Assembly (NCBI GenBank): GCA_903859155.1
Contig: CAIOLO010000032.1
Span: 62,001 to 126,000 of the forward strand
Origin: an uncultured beta proteobacterium
Lineage (GTDB): Bacteria; Pseudomonadota; Gammaproteobacteria; Burkholderiales; SG8-39
Direction of reading: 5' to 3'
DNA length: 64,000 nucleotides
Both the position numbers and the translations under genes were made by a program. The notes under the pieces were generated by a model. The model was not told the DNA's origin. It ran no database searches and worked only from the letters and a program-made list of their open reading frames with translations. Shown here one piece after another: positions 52,401 through 63,997 of the stretch. How positions within the stretch are numbered: position 1 is the stretch's first letter; each line of letters begins with the position of its first letter.

Positions 52401-55283
52401 TCACTGACAGGCTTCGCATTCCGGGTCGTCAATTGCGCAAAATTTCGGTGCATCGGTCGCGGCAGCACTTGCCTGCAACCCAACATTGCCTTCTGTCGGC
52501 ACCGCATTGAGGTGACCGGTAGTCACCGTGGATTTCTCGGCATGCGTGGCTCCCATCGACCGCAGGTAGTAGGTGGTCTTCAATCCGCGAATCCAGGCGA
52601 GTTTGTAGGTCTCGTCGAGTTTCTTGCCGGAAACATTCGCGATGTAGATATTCAGGGACTGCGACTGGTCGATCCACTTCTGCCGGCGCGCTGCGCATTC
52701 GACCAGCCAGGTCGGATCCACTTCGAATGCCGTTGCATAAAGGCGCCGCAGTTCGGCGGGAATCCGGTCGATACGCCCGAGATTTCCGTCGAAATACTTG
52801 AGATCAGACACCATGACCTCGTCCCAAAGGCCGAGACGCTTCAAGTCCCTGACCAGGTATTCGTTAACCACCGTAAATTCGCCAGACAGGTTGGATTTGA
52901 CATAGAGATTCTGGTAAGTCGGCTCTATGCAGGCGGATACCCCGATAATGTTTGAAATAGTCGCGGTGGGCGCAATCGAAACTGAATTGGAATTGCGCAT
53001 GCCGTGTTTTCTGATGCGCTCGCGAAGGCTCTCCCAGTCCATGCTCGATGACTCATCGAGCTCCACATATCCTCCACGTGCTTCGCGAAGCAGGCTGAGC
53101 GTGTCCTGGGGAAGAATTCCCTGGTCCCACAACGACCCCTTGAAACTCGCATAACGGCCGCGTTCCTCGGCAAGTTCGGTCGACGCCCAATATGCAAAAT
53201 AGCTGATCGCCTCCATGGAGCGATCGGCAAATTCCACCGCCTCCTGCGACGCGTAGGGAATGCGCAGCGCATGAAGGCAGTCCTGGAACCCCATCGTCCC
53301 CAGGCCTACCGGCCGGTGGCGCATATTCGAGCGGCGCGCCTTCTCAACGGCGTAATAATTCAGGTCAATGACGTTGTCCAGCATGCGCATGCCGGTGGAA
53401 ATGGTCTTCTTCAACTTCTCGTGGTCGAGCTGAATGCCCTCCGGCGTACTTTTCAGATGCGCGACCATATTGACGGAGGCGAGATTGCAGACGGCTATTT
53501 CCTGCTCACTGGTATTGAGCGTGATCTCGGTGCAAAGGTTGGAACTGTGCACTACGCCCACGTGCTGCTGTGGCGAGCGGATGTTGCAAGGGTCCTTGAA
53601 GGTAATCCAGGGATGCCCGGTTTCGAAAAGCATGGAAAGCATCTTGCGCCACAATTCGACTGCGCGAACCGTCTTGAACAGCCTGATTTCCCCGCGCGCA
53701 ACCTTCGCCTCGTACGCAACATAGGCTTGCTCAAAGGCCTTGCCGAATTTGTCGTGCAAATCGGGGACATCGGATGAACTGAAAAGGGTCCATTCGGCAT
53801 TGTCCAGAACCCGACGCATGAACAGGTCCGGAATCCAGTTGGCGGTGTTCATGTCATGGGTGCGGCGCCGGTCATCCCCGGTGTTCTTGCGCAGTTCCAG
53901 GAATTCCTCGATGTCCAGGTGCCAGGTTTCCAGATAGGAACAAACCGCCCCTTTGCGCTTGCCGCCCTGGTTGACGGCGACCGCAGTGTCATTGACTACC
54001 TTGAGGAACGGCACCACGCCTTGTGATTTGCCATTTGTTCCCTTGATGTGCGATCCCAATGCCCTCACTGGCGTCCAGTCATTGCCCAGGCCACCGGCAT
54101 ACTTTTGCAGCAGGGCGTTTTCCTTGATGGCCTCGTAAATGCCGTCGAGCTCATCGGAGACGGTGGTCAGATAACAGGAAGACAACTGCGAGCGCAGTGT
54201 TCCCGCATTGAAAAGGGTCGGCGTGGAACTCATCAGATCGAACGAAGACAGCACGTCATAGAATTCGATCGCGCGTGCCTCCCGGTCTATCTCGTTGAGT
54301 GCCAGCCCCATGGCAACGCGCATGAAAAACACCTGTGGCAATTCAATGCGCTCTTCCTGGATATGCAGGAAATAACGATCATAAAGAATCTGCAATCCCA
54401 GATATCCGAACTGGTTGTCGCGCGATGCATCCAGCGCTTTGCCGAGCTTTTTCAGGTCAAAAGTTCCGAACCGGGGGTCGAGCAATTCTGCCTTGATGCC
54501 GCGCTTTACGAACTGTGGGAAATATTCCGCATAGCGCTTTTTCATTTCGGCATGCGTGACTTCCTCCCCGAGCACCTCGCGTCGGATATTGTTCAGAAGC
54601 AGGCGTGCAGTAACAAAACTGTATGCCGGATCTTTTTCAATGAGAGCCCTTGCCGACAGAATCAGAGATTTGCGCACTTCTTCGGCGGGAACACCGTCAT
54701 AGAGGTTTTTAAGCGTTTCCTGAAGAATGCCCTTGGCATCGACTGCGTCGCCAAGGCCTTCGCAGGAAATTGCAATCAATTCCGCCAGATTATTGACGTC
54801 CAGGGGCCGTCGCGTGCCATCTTCAACGACATGCAGTTTTGGTGAAGGGGACAGCGACTTTCTTTGTGCAACCTCCAGGGTCCGCTCGGCTGTACGCTTT
54901 TCCCGATAAAGGACGTAGGCTCTTGCCACCTCATGCTCGCCTGAGCGCATGAGTGCAAGTTCCACCTGATCCTGAACGTCCTCGATGTGAAAGGTTCCGC
55001 CGCCGGGTTGCCGGCGAAGCAACGCCGCTACGGCATTTTCGGTCAGTCCCACGACAATCTCCCGGATTCGGGCCGAAGCCGCTCCCGCCCCCCCGTTGAC
55101 TGCCAGAAAGGCCTTGGTCATAGCCACGGATATCTTGCCGGGCTCAAATCCGACTACGGCGCCATTGCGACGGATGATCTTGTAATCGGAAAGCACCGCC
55201 GGGGCTTGCGCTTGCGAACGCAGATCAGGAGTTCCGCTTGCGGCAGCCGACAGGGAATTCGTTACTTCAGCGGCAATCTGCAT
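52401..55283 (-). CDS. nrdA: Ribonucleoside-diphosphate reductase class Ia, alpha subunit
   Basis: A 960-residue catalytic subunit. Two N-terminal ATP-cones are visible (about 33-125 and 150-230). Catalytic residues: QLSSCYL (redox Cys), NLCTEITL (Asn, thiyl Cys, Glu) and the C-terminal shuttle pair CEACQ. The first ATP-cone should give dATP feedback. AGGAG precedes the ATG by nine bases. Two NrdR-like boxes lie 88-134 bp upstream. Confidence 0.97.
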   Translation of the reverse strand: MQIAAEVTNSLSAAASGTPDLRSQAQAPAVLSDYKIIRRNGAVVGFEPGKISVAMTKAFLAVNGGAGAASARIREIVVGLTENAVAALLRRQPGGGTFHIEDVQDQVELALMRSGEHEVARAYVLYREKRTAERTLEVAQRKSLSPSPKLHVVEDGTRRPLDVNNLAELIAISCEGLGDAVDAKGILQETLKNLYDGVPAEEVRKSLILSARALIEKDPAYSFVTARLLLNNIRREVLGEEVTHAEMKKRYAEYFPQFVKRGIKAELLDPRFGTFDLKKLGKALDASRDNQFGYLGLQILYDRYFLHIQEERIELPQVFFMRVAMGLALNEIDREARAIEFYDVLSSFDLMSSTPTLFNAGTLRSQLSSCYLTTVSDELDGIYEAIKENALLQKYAGGLGNDWTPVRALGSHIKGTNGKSQGVVPFLKVVNDTAVAVNQGGKRKGAVCSYLETWHLDIEEFLELRKNTGDDRRRTHDMNTANWIPDLFMRRVLDNAEWTLFSSSDVPDLHDKFGKAFEQAYVAYEAKVARGEIRLFKTVRAVELWRKMLSMLFETGHPWITFKDPCNIRSPQQHVGVVHSSNLCTEITLNTSEQEIAVCNLASVNMVAHLKSTPEGIQLDHEKLKKTISTGMRMLDNVIDLNYYAVEKARRSNMRHRPVGLGTMGFQDCLHALRIPYASQEAVEFADRSMEAISYFAYWASTELAEERGRYASFKGSLWDQGILPQDTLSLLREARGGYVELDESSSMDWESLRERIRKHGMRNSNSVSIAPTATISNIIGVSACIEPTYQNLYVKSNLSGEFTVVNEYLVRDLKRLGLWDEVMVSDLKYFDGNLGRIDRIPAELRRLYATAFEVDPTWLVECAARRQKWIDQSQSLNIYIANVSGKKLDETYKLAWIRGLKTTYYLRSMGATHAEKSTVTTGHLNAVPTEGNVGLQASAAATDAPKFCAIDDPECEACQ

Positions 55284-55370
55284 TGGCGTGATCTCCTGAT
55301 TTGAATTGCGGTTTTCGCCTATTCGCCCGACGTGCCTCAGTGCCGACCGGACGACCGCTTATTGGGCGGG

Positions 55371-55417
55371 ACACAATATATAGTACTTCAGCAGCCGCCT
55401 GCAACTAATTCTAGTAT
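55371..55417 (-). promoter_or_regulatory. Paired NrdR-like boxes over the nrdA promoter
   Basis: Box 1 ACACAATATATAGTAC (55371-55386) fits the NrdR consensus ACACWATATATWGTGT at 14 of 16 positions. Box 2 CAACTAATTCTAGTAT (55402-55417) is weaker and starts exactly 31 bp away, three helical turns. On the minus strand TTGCAG (55404-55399), 18-bp spacer and TATATT (55380-55375) form a promoter that box 1 covers. Repression of nrdAB by NrdR-(d)ATP is expected. Confidence 0.78.
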
Positions 55418-55496
55418 GTGAAATTTTGAAAAAATTGGCGGCCTGGGTGTGGCAATCGCTCGGATCTTCGGCCTCCGGAGCGCCACGCCCCCCCCA

Positions 55497-56078
55497 TCAG
55501 GACGATCGAGACGTACCAGGCCCGGGCGGATTTTTCAGAGACGCGTGATAAGCCTTCCAGTCGAACGCAGAGCCGGGGTCGGTCTTGCGTCCCGGCGCAA
55601 TATCGCTGTGGCCGACGATATCCGAGATCGGGTAGCGTATTTGCAGGTCCCGTGTCAGGCGCGTCAATTGCCGGTACTGGGAGGTGGTATAGGGCTGGAT
55701 ATCGGTCCCTTCCAGTTCAATGCCAACGGAGAAGTCGTTGCAGCCCCGCTGCCCCCCCCACGAGGACACGCCTGCGTGCCATGCGCGGCGATCGCAGGCA
55801 ACAAACTGCAACAAGGCGCCGCCTCGCCGGATCAAAAAGTGGGCCGATACGCGCAATCCGCGAAGCGCGGCATAAGTTTCATGGGCGTTGTGGTCGAGCC
55901 TGTTGGCAAACAGCCGCTCTATTGCGCCCCCCCGAAAATGTCCGGGCGGAAGGCTGATGCCATGGATTACCAGCAAGCTTACCTTCGCGCCCCCGGGGCG
56001 TGCATCGTGGTTGGGCGAAGGTGCCTGCCGGGCTCTGGTCAAAATGCCACCTTCTGACCAAATCAATTCGTCTACCAT
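55497..56078 (-). CDS. ampD: 1,6-anhydro-N-acetylmuramyl-L-alanine amidase
   Basis: A 193-residue cytoplasmic zinc amidase of peptidoglycan recycling. Zinc ligands: His in LLVIHGISLPPG, His and Asp in VGHSDIAPGRKTDPG; SVGIELEGTD and SAHFLI are family blocks. No signal peptide, as expected for AmpD. Ribosome site weak. Confidence 0.94.
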   Translation of the reverse strand: MVDELIWSEGGILTRARQAPSPNHDARPGGAKVSLLVIHGISLPPGHFRGGAIERLFANRLDHNAHETYAALRGLRVSAHFLIRRGGALLQFVACDRRAWHAGVSSWGGQRGCNDFSVGIELEGTDIQPYTTSQYRQLTRLTRDLQIRYPISDIVGHSDIAPGRKTDPGSAFDWKAYHASLKNPPGPGTSRSS

Positions 56079-56158
56079 GATGCGTAGTCACCGGGGGAGT
56101 TGGGGACCGTACCCGAGCCGTGCCGGGTTCTTGATGTCTGCACCGCTGTAGTGGCTCC

Positions 56159-57532
56159 CTACTTGATGTTCAATCGCTCCATGCGATAGCGAAGCGCTCT
56201 GAAGGTAATGCCGAGTAGTTTCGCGGCAGCCGTACGGTTGTATCGCGTCTTTTCAAGTGCTTCAAGAATTGCCTCCCGCTCCAGGCGGTCCAGGTATTCC
56301 GGCAGATTCGATTTACCCTGCCCCGCCGCCAGCGTATCCGCTCCTAGAGCAGGCGGAGCAAGCTGCAACTCCTCAACGTCGATCGTATCGTCCGCGCACA
56401 AGGCCGCGGCCCGCTCCAGGATATTTTCCAGTTCACGCACGTTTCCCGGAAAATCGTAATCCAGCAAGGACTTGAGGGCGGGGGGGGTCAACGTCAGCAC
56501 CCGACCGGAAATTTTCGCCTGGCGCTCGATTATGGCGTCGACCAAAAGGCCGATATCCTCGCGCCGCTCTTTCAGGGACGGCATTTTGAGTTCAATCACC
56601 GCAAGCCTGTAGTAAAGATCCTGCCGGAATCTGCCGGACTCGACGCATGCGGCGAGATTTTGATGCGTTGCGCAGACGATGCGCACATCGACCGCCTCCT
56701 CCGTCGTTGCACCGACTTTGCGGACCAGTTTTTCCTGAACGGCGCGCAACAGCTTGACCTGCATCGGCAACGGCAATTCGGCCACTTCATCGAGAAACAG
56801 GGTCCCGCCATGTGCTACGTGAAAAAAACCATCCCGATCGGAGTCGGCGCCTGTGAAAGCGCCCTTCCTGTATCCGAAGAATTCGCTTTCAATCAGGTTT
56901 TCGGGTATGGCGCCACAATTGACCACTACGAACGGCTTGTCGGCCCGCGGTCCCATACTGTGAATCATCCGGGCGGCCAGTTCCTTGCCGCTGCCGGATT
57001 CGCCCGTGACGTAAACCGGTGCAAGGCTGCGTGCCAGTTTGGCGATGATTTGCTTTGCCTGGACGATGGCCGGACTTTCGCCCAGTATCCTGGGCATGCC
57101 ACCGGACAAGGTTGCCGGTCGCGCGGGCAGCCTCAGCGCCGATTTGACCAGCGTGCGCAACTGATCAAGCGACAAGGGCTTGGTGAGGTAGTCGAAGGCC
57201 CCCGCCTTGAGGGCTGCGACCGCATTTTCGGCACTTCCGAATGCGGTTATCACGGCAACCGGCAGGTCGGTACACTGGCTGCTGATATGCCTGACGAGTT
57301 CCATCCCCTCGCCATCGGGCAAACGCATGTCGGTCAGGCAAAGACTGAAGGTGTGTGTTGCCAAAAGCTGCTTGGCATCGGCGATGTTGCCCGCAGTCTC
57401 TACGTCCAGCCCCATGCGCAACAGTGATAACTCGAGAAGTTCCCGAATATCGGCCTCGTCATCCACTACCAGTACAACGTTACTGGTCACCGCGCGCTGG
57501 TCGGCCCGGCGTGCCGTCATGTTGGTTGCCAT
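56159..57532 (-). CDS. pilR: Sigma-54 response regulator PilR
   Basis: A 457-residue NtrC-family activator: receiver (20-130; phospho-Asp in CLTDMRLPDG, TAFGSAENAV, KPLS), AAA+ domain (150-385; GESGSGKE, GAFTGA, GTLFLDEV) and Fis-type HTH (TRYNRTAAAKLLGITFRALRYR). GAFTGA is intact, so it should activate RpoN promoters such as pilA (not in window). It overlaps pilS by 16 bp. Confidence 0.94.
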   Translation of the reverse strand: MATNMTARRADQRAVTSNVVLVVDDEADIRELLELSLLRMGLDVETAGNIADAKQLLATHTFSLCLTDMRLPDGEGMELVRHISSQCTDLPVAVITAFGSAENAVAALKAGAFDYLTKPLSLDQLRTLVKSALRLPARPATLSGGMPRILGESPAIVQAKQIIAKLARSLAPVYVTGESGSGKELAARMIHSMGPRADKPFVVVNCGAIPENLIESEFFGYRKGAFTGADSDRDGFFHVAHGGTLFLDEVAELPLPMQVKLLRAVQEKLVRKVGATTEEAVDVRIVCATHQNLAACVESGRFRQDLYYRLAVIELKMPSLKERREDIGLLVDAIIERQAKISGRVLTLTPPALKSLLDYDFPGNVRELENILERAAALCADDTIDVEELQLAPPALGADTLAAGQGKSNLPEYLDRLEREAILEALEKTRYNRTAAAKLLGITFRALRYRMERLNIK

Positions 57533-59112
57533 AAGATCCTGAAATCGGCCCCTTCACCATGTCCTAGATATTCAAGGCTTGCGCCGTTGGCCGCGCACAA
57601 CTCCCTCGCGATATACAAACCAAGGCCTGTTCCACTGGAAAAGGTCGTGAAAAAAGGCTCAAAAAGCTGCGCTTGCAGATCCGGGGGCACTCCGCTGCCG
57701 TCGTCCTTTACGTGCAATTCTACGCGAGCGCCACGCCTCGACACCATAATCCGAACGCTGCGTGCCTCCTTTTTTGAATGCCTCCAGGCATTGCGAAGCA
57801 AATTCCAAAGCACCTGGTGCAAATGCGTCTTATCAAATTCGATTTGGGCATCGTCTGAATCCTCCAGCATGATGCACCCGACCGGAATAGATTCGTTGCG
57901 TGAAAATTCTTCGACAAAACCATGCAGATGCTCTGGCAACAAAATCCGATCGGGCTGGCCCCGGTCGCGTCGCGACAACTCAAGAATATCCTTGACCATT
58001 CTGTCGAGCCGGCGGGAATTCTCCTTGATGATGCTTACCAGCCGCGCCCGTGATTCGGCACGCAGGTCTTCCATCAGCAGGTCGCTCGCATGGGTGATCG
58101 CCGACAAGGGGTTGCGAATTTCATGCGCAATGTTCGCCGTCAACCGTCCCAGAGCGGCAAGCTTCAGTTGCTGTGCCTGCTCCTGTTGCCTGGACAGATC
58201 CTCCAGAAAAATCAGGGCGAAACTTCCACCGCCCACGCCCGCCTCGACAAACCTTGCGCGTACCAGCTTGGTGGTCTCCGGCATGCGAAAACTCACCGCC
58301 GACGGCCCGGCAAGCGATCGCCAAGCCCGGAGATGTCCGGCGATTTCGTCCGAATAGCGCTCAATTTGATCCAGTTCAGGAATATCGCTGCCGAGGAGTT
58401 CAACAACCTGCCGGTTGTGCAGTCGAACCAGACCATTGGCGTCAACCACCATCACGCCGACCTGCACGTCCTGAATAACCAGTTGATTGATTCGCAATTG
58501 ATTCGCCAGGTCGGTGCCGCGCAGGCGCGCAACCCGTTCATTCATAATCAGCCGCTGTGCCAATTGATTTGTTATCAAGGCGGTGGCAAAAAAGCCGATC
58601 GAGAGAAGGCCGGGTTGCAGAAAACTGGCAGTCGCGTGATCTTCGACAAGCACCCAGTAGGTTTGTTCAACCAAAACCGCGATCGATGCCATGGCCGCGT
58701 AGAAAAGCATCAGGGTTCCACGGCTGACCAGTGCGGCGCCCGCCAGTGAAATCATCATCATCACACCCAATCCGCTGCGAATACCGGAGGATGAGTACAT
58801 GAGCAGGGAAATCGCTACGACGTCGGCGAGAACCTGGACTGTGAGTTGCGCATTGAACCAGCTCTTCCATTTGCGCATGGAAAAATGGAACGCAGCGGCA
58901 GCGGCAACATAGAACACGCTGACATAGGCAAACAACGCCAGATTGTGGCTGCCCAGGCTCAGGGAATCCCCGAATACCACGACCACCAACAATGCGAGCA
59001 CGGCAACCGCCATGCGGTAAAAATTGAAATACTTTAGTGAAGCCCAGAAAGAATCCGAGACTTCCATCTGGCGCGAATGCACTGAAAGAGTCGAAGGTGT
59101 CTCAACAGCCAT
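57517..59112 (-). CDS. pilS: Sensor histidine kinase PilS
   Basis: A 531-residue kinase: six transmembrane helices in the first 190 residues, a PAS domain (about 210-310), phospho-acceptor HEIRNPLSAI and the ATPase boxes (NLLRNAWRH, DDGSGVPP, GTGLGLYIA). Partner of PilR, controlling type IV pilin transcription. GAGG lies eight bases before the ATG. Coupled to pilR by overlap. Confidence 0.94.
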   Translation of the reverse strand: MAVETPSTLSVHSRQMEVSDSFWASLKYFNFYRMAVAVLALLVVVVFGDSLSLGSHNLALFAYVSVFYVAAAAAFHFSMRKWKSWFNAQLTVQVLADVVAISLLMYSSSGIRSGLGVMMMISLAGAALVSRGTLMLFYAAMASIAVLVEQTYWVLVEDHATASFLQPGLLSIGFFATALITNQLAQRLIMNERVARLRGTDLANQLRINQLVIQDVQVGVMVVDANGLVRLHNRQVVELLGSDIPELDQIERYSDEIAGHLRAWRSLAGPSAVSFRMPETTKLVRARFVEAGVGGGSFALIFLEDLSRQQEQAQQLKLAALGRLTANIAHEIRNPLSAITHASDLLMEDLRAESRARLVSIIKENSRRLDRMVKDILELSRRDRGQPDRILLPEHLHGFVEEFSRNESIPVGCIMLEDSDDAQIEFDKTHLHQVLWNLLRNAWRHSKKEARSVRIMVSRRGARVELHVKDDGSGVPPDLQAQLFEPFFTTFSSGTGLGLYIARELCAANGASLEYLGHGEGADFRILWQPT

Positions 59113-59128
59113 TCACGAGACCTCAGGA

Positions 59129-59341
59129 CTAGCCGGATACACCATGATCCTTGCAGCAAAAGAAACTCCCTCGAAGGGGAATTGCCTCGCTTTTCGGAAG
59201 ATTCACGCCGCAATGAGCACACGCAACCATGTCTTCCGCCAATGGAGGCACCCGGGATTTCGCCCGGTTCTTGCGTTTTGTCGCCTTTACCGCAAGATAA
59301 ACGACCAGCGCGAACAAGATCAGAAAACCCCACTTGCCCAT
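59129..59341 (-). CDS. PP0621-type small membrane protein
   Basis: A 70-residue protein: N-terminal transmembrane helix (MGKWGFLILFALVVYLAV), basic linker, then a knuckle with CAHCGVNLPKSEA and FCCKDH. It matches the conserved small protein encoded next to pilS in many betaproteobacteria. The Cys/His pattern suggests metal binding. Ends 16 bp before pilS; likely the first gene of the operon. Confidence 0.85.
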   Translation of the reverse strand: MGKWGFLILFALVVYLAVKATKRKNRAKSRVPPLAEDMVACAHCGVNLPKSEAIPLRGSFFCCKDHGVSG

Positions 59342-59394
59342 ATTTGGCCCCGACGCGAAAACAGCGGGATTATATCGGTCGTGCTGTTGGCGTT

Positions 59395-59483
<89 letters not shown>

Positions 59484-59660
59484 AACGCACAGTTCATCAG
59501 CAAAACCATGAAGCGTTTCCATCAGATCCGCGCCTCTTGATTTTAATCCGCCGATTCAACATTGGATTGCAATCAGGAGCATGAAAGATCGATTGTATCG
59601 CAGTGGACGCAGGGGTCCAAGCGGTATAACGCCAATATTGGTGAGGCGTTCAATTTCACA

Positions 59661-60629
59661 TCAATGGCTTCTATCAACGGCAAACTGCGCAAGCGCCAAC
59701 AGGCTCTCCCGGTATGGCGAATTGCGCAATCGCTCGATGCCCTTGCATGCCAAGGCGGATTCGGCGCGCGCCATTTCGCGCGTGTATTCCAAGGCGTCTG
59801 TCGCTCGAATAGCCTCCATGACCGGTTGGAAGTCCTCCTTGCCGCCATTTTCTATTGCATGGCGTACCAGCGCCGCCTGTTCTCGCGAACCATTTTGAAT
59901 AACCCGGATCAGGGGCAGCGTGGGCTTCCCCTCGCTCAGGTCGTCACCAAGATTTTTTCCGGTCTCACTGGTGTCGCCAGAATAATCAAGCACGTCATCT
60001 ATCAACTGAAACGCCGTTCCCAAGTGCAATCCATATTGCGCCAGGCATTTTTCGTCTTCTGGGTCTGCGCCTGCGATTATCGCCCCTATCTGGCCCGCGG
60101 CCTCAAACAGCTTGGCTGTCTTTCTTTGCACTACACCGAAATATTCGGCTTCCGAGATCGAGGCATTACGGGTGTTCAGCAGTTGCAGCACCTCGCCTTC
60201 CGCGATGGCGTTTGTGGCATCGGCAAGAACGGCCATAACGCGCATGTTCCCCGCAGAAACCATCATCTGAAATGCACGCGAATAGAGGAAATCCCCAACC
60301 AATACGCTGGGTGCATTTCCAAATTGCGAATTTGCAGTCTTGCGCCCGCGGCGCATTTCGGACACGTCGACTATATCGTCATGCAATAGTGTCGCGGTGT
60401 GTATGAACTCGATTACCGCAGCAAGCTCGTGATGAGTGACTCCCCGGTACCCCAGGCAGCCCGCCGCAAGAAGCACCAAGGCGGGACGAAGGCGCTTGCC
60501 GCCACCGCCAATGATGTACTCTGAGATGCGCCGGACCAGGGCAACGTCGGAATTCAGCCGACTCTCGATCAATGCGTCAACCGAGCGCATATCGTCAGCT
60601 ATCAGGGATCGAATATCATTTAAGTGCAA
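59661..60629 (-). CDS. ispB: Octaprenyl (polyprenyl) diphosphate synthase
   Basis: A 322-residue trans-prenyltransferase for the ubiquinone side chain. First Asp-rich motif LLHDDIVD, second QLIDDVLDYSGD, plus GGGGKRLRPALVLL. The start appears to be TTG 60629; alignment with the family needs residues before the next ATG (codon 14). Sits upstream of tRNA-Pro and divergent from rplU. Confidence 0.95.
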   Translation of the reverse strand: MHLNDIRSLIADDMRSVDALIESRLNSDVALVRRISEYIIGGGGKRLRPALVLLAAGCLGYRGVTHHELAAVIEFIHTATLLHDDIVDVSEMRRGRKTANSQFGNAPSVLVGDFLYSRAFQMMVSAGNMRVMAVLADATNAIAEGEVLQLLNTRNASISEAEYFGVVQRKTAKLFEAAGQIGAIIAGADPEDEKCLAQYGLHLGTAFQLIDDVLDYSGDTSETGKNLGDDLSEGKPTLPLIRVIQNGSREQAALVRHAIENGGKEDFQPVMEAIRATDALEYTREMARAESALACKGIERLRNSPYRESLLALAQFAVDRSH

Positions 60630-60775
60630 GGTGGGACCTAGCGCAGGTTGAGCAAGCCGGCACAGTGCACAGCATTCAGCCAGAATTCATCAAAATGAAC
60701 CCTGATTCATGGGGTACCAGGAAACATTGATACCAACCACCTTCAGGGAAGCAGCAAGAATACCACAGTTTCTCT

Positions 60776-60804
60776 TTGACCAAGTGTCTAAGAGCATGTA
60801 TAAT
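60776..60804 (+). promoter_or_regulatory. Strong sigma-70 promoter for rplU-rpmA
   Basis: TTGACC (60776-60781), 17-bp spacer, TATAAT (60799-60804). Start near 60811, leader of about 27 bases to the rplU ATG. Confidence 0.92.
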
Positions 60805-60837
60805 TTAATGTTTTACGCGTAATCGAGGGCGGCAAAA

Positions 60838-61149
60838 ATGTATGCAGTTATCAAGACTGGCGGCAAACAATATCGTGTATCCGACGGTGAAAAACTGAAG
60901 GTTGAGAAACTGCTTGCCGAAGTCGATTCTGAGTTGATTATTGATCAGGTACTTGCGGTAGGTGAAGGGGATGACATCAAGATCGGGTCGCCATTGCTTG
61001 CCGGGGCCTCTGTAAAGGCAAAAATCCTGTCTCACGGGCGCTCTGAAAAGGTCACCATCTTCAAATTGCGCCGTCGCAAGCACTATAAGAAGCATCAAGG
61101 GCACCGTCAAAGCTATACAGAAATTCAAATAACCGGTATCAACGCCTAG
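60838..61149 (+). CDS. rplU: 50S ribosomal protein L21
   Basis: A 103-residue protein of family length. [20 protein letters not shown] at the start and [14 protein letters not shown] near the end are diagnostic. An AGGGCGG site precedes the ATG; a strong promoter lies 34 bp upstream. Confidence 0.98.
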   Translation: MYAVIKTGGKQYRVSDGEKLKVEKLLAEVDSELIIDQVLAVGEGDDIKIGSPLLAGASVKAKILSHGRSEKVTIFKLRRRKHYKKHQGHRQSYTEIQITGINA

Positions 61150-61261
61150 CCCGTCTACGGAAACCAGAGGATTTGCGTTTTTCTCTCTGCGGCGAGTGAC
61201 ACGCGAAGATGATGCAAATTTGCTGTCCCATTTGACGGTTTAGAACAAAGGAACTCGATTT

Positions 61262-61519
61262 ATGGCACATAAGAAAGCAGGGGGAAGTTCACGAAATGGT
61301 CGTGACTCCAAGGCAAAACGACTGGGCGTGAAACGCTTTGGTGGCGAAATCATCACGGCCGGAAGCATCATTGTTCGACAGCGCGGAACCCGTGTTCATG
61401 CCGGCGAGAATGTAGGCATGGGCAGGGACCACACGCTCTTCGCAAAAATCGAGGGGCAGGTTCAGTTTTGCGTCAAGGGCCCGCAGCAGAGGCAGATCGT
61501 CAGCATACTCCCAGCTTGA
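61262..61519 (+). CDS. rpmA: 50S ribosomal protein L27
   Basis: An 85-residue protein. [20 protein letters not shown] start and [20 protein letters not shown] are diagnostic. The N-terminus begins directly with AHKK, so no cleavable leader as in Firmicutes. AAAGGA precedes the ATG. Terminated by the hairpin at 61534. Confidence 0.98.
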   Translation: MAHKKAGGSSRNGRDSKAKRLGVKRFGGEIITAGSIIVRQRGTRVHAGENVGMGRDHTLFAKIEGQVQFCVKGPQQRQIVSILPA

Positions 61520-61533
61520 TACACGCGCTCCCC

Positions 61534-61570
61534 AAAAAGCCCTATCATTTTGATAGGGCTTTTTTGTTTT
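61534..61570 (+). terminator. Rho-independent terminator after rpmA
   Basis: A 14-bp perfect stem (61534-61547 with 61551-61564; core GCCCTATCA/TGATAGGGC), TTT loop, A-tract before and T-tract after. It could work in both directions. Confidence 0.95.
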
Positions 61571-62837
<1,267 letters not shown>

Positions 62838-62839
62838 CA

Positions 62840-63949
62840 ATGATTGGGCATTTCCGCCGGCTGGTGATAAAAGTTGGCAGCACCCTGGTAACCAACCACG
62901 GGGAAGGTCTCGATGCGCATGCGATCTCGCAATGGGCCGCCCAGATTGCCAAATTGCGGGGCAATGGGCATCAAGTGGTGCTGGTGTCCAGCGGCGCCAT
63001 CGCCGAGGGCATGCAAAGGCTCGGATGGAAAATTCGCCCCAATGCCATTCATGAATTGCAGGCTGCGGCGGCAGTCGGGCAGATGGGTCTGGTCCAGGTA
63101 TACGAATCCTGTTTTCGCGAGCATGGGATGGGAACGGCGCAGGTGCTTCTGACGCATGCCGACCTTTCCGACCGTGCGCGTTATTTGAATGCGCGCTCCA
63201 CTCTTCTGACGCTACTGGACCTGGGCATCATCCCGATCATCAATGAAAACGATACGGTGATCACAGACGAGATACGTCTTGGCGACAATGACACCCTGGG
63301 CGCATTGGTGACCAATCTGATTGACGCAGACAAATTGATAATTCTCACCGATCAGGCGGGACTCTTTGACGCAGACCCCCGTAAAAACCCCGACGCGAAG
63401 CTGCTGCCCGAAGCGCCGGCAGGTGACCCCAATCTCGAAAATCTCGCGGGAGCGGCAGGCTCACAGTTCGGAAAGGGCGGCATGCTCACTAAAGTCCTCG
63501 CAGCCAAGCGCGCAGCCCGCAGCGGTGCACATACCATCATTGCGTCCGGGCATGAGCCTGATGTCCTGTTGCGCCTTGCCGGTGGCGAACGATTGGGCAC
63601 CTTGCTGACCGCATCAACTACACCTCTTGCGGCGCGCAAGCAATGGCTTGCCGATCACGTTCAGGTCTCGGGCAACCTTGGTCTTGATGCAGGCGCCGTA
63701 GGCGCATTGCTGCGTGATGGCAAGAGCCTCCTGCCCATCGGGGTGAAATCTGTCGTTGGAGATTTTGAGCGAGGAGCGCTGGTTGCGTGCCTGGCTCCGG
63801 ATGGGACCGAAGCGGCACGAGGCCTCGTAAACTACAGCTCGCTCGAGTGCCGCAGAATCGCCGGCAAACCCTCCTCGCAAATCGAATCGATCTTGGGCTA
63901 CATCGATGAACCTGAACTGATCCACAGGGACAATCTGGTCTGCCTGTAG
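62840..63949 (+). CDS. proB: Glutamate 5-kinase
   Basis: A 369-residue proline-biosynthesis enzyme: amino-acid kinase domain ([44 protein letters not shown]) and a C-terminal PUA domain (about 280-365; [26 protein letters not shown]). It is inhibited by proline in known members. It starts 2 bp after obg, so it is translated from the same mRNA. Confidence 0.97.
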   Translation: MIGHFRRLVIKVGSTLVTNHGEGLDAHAISQWAAQIAKLRGNGHQVVLVSSGAIAEGMQRLGWKIRPNAIHELQAAAAVGQMGLVQVYESCFREHGMGTAQVLLTHADLSDRARYLNARSTLLTLLDLGIIPIINENDTVITDEIRLGDNDTLGALVTNLIDADKLIILTDQAGLFDADPRKNPDAKLLPEAPAGDPNLENLAGAAGSQFGKGGMLTKVLAAKRAARSGAHTIIASGHEPDVLLRLAGGERLGTLLTASTTPLAARKQWLADHVQVSGNLGLDAGAVGALLRDGKSLLPIGVKSVVGDFERGALVACLAPDGTEAARGLVNYSSLECRRIAGKPSSQIESILGYIDEPELIHRDNLVCL

Positions 63950-63975
63950 AAAACTCCGCTCAACGCACCGAACAG

Positions 63976-63997
63976 CGATCGCATCGCATCGCGATCG
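63976..63997. terminator. Possible terminator hairpin after proB
   Basis: CGATCGC (63976-63982) pairs with GCGATCG (63991-63997) over an 8-base loop, 27 bases after the proB stop. The downstream sequence is cut by the window edge. Confidence 0.4.
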
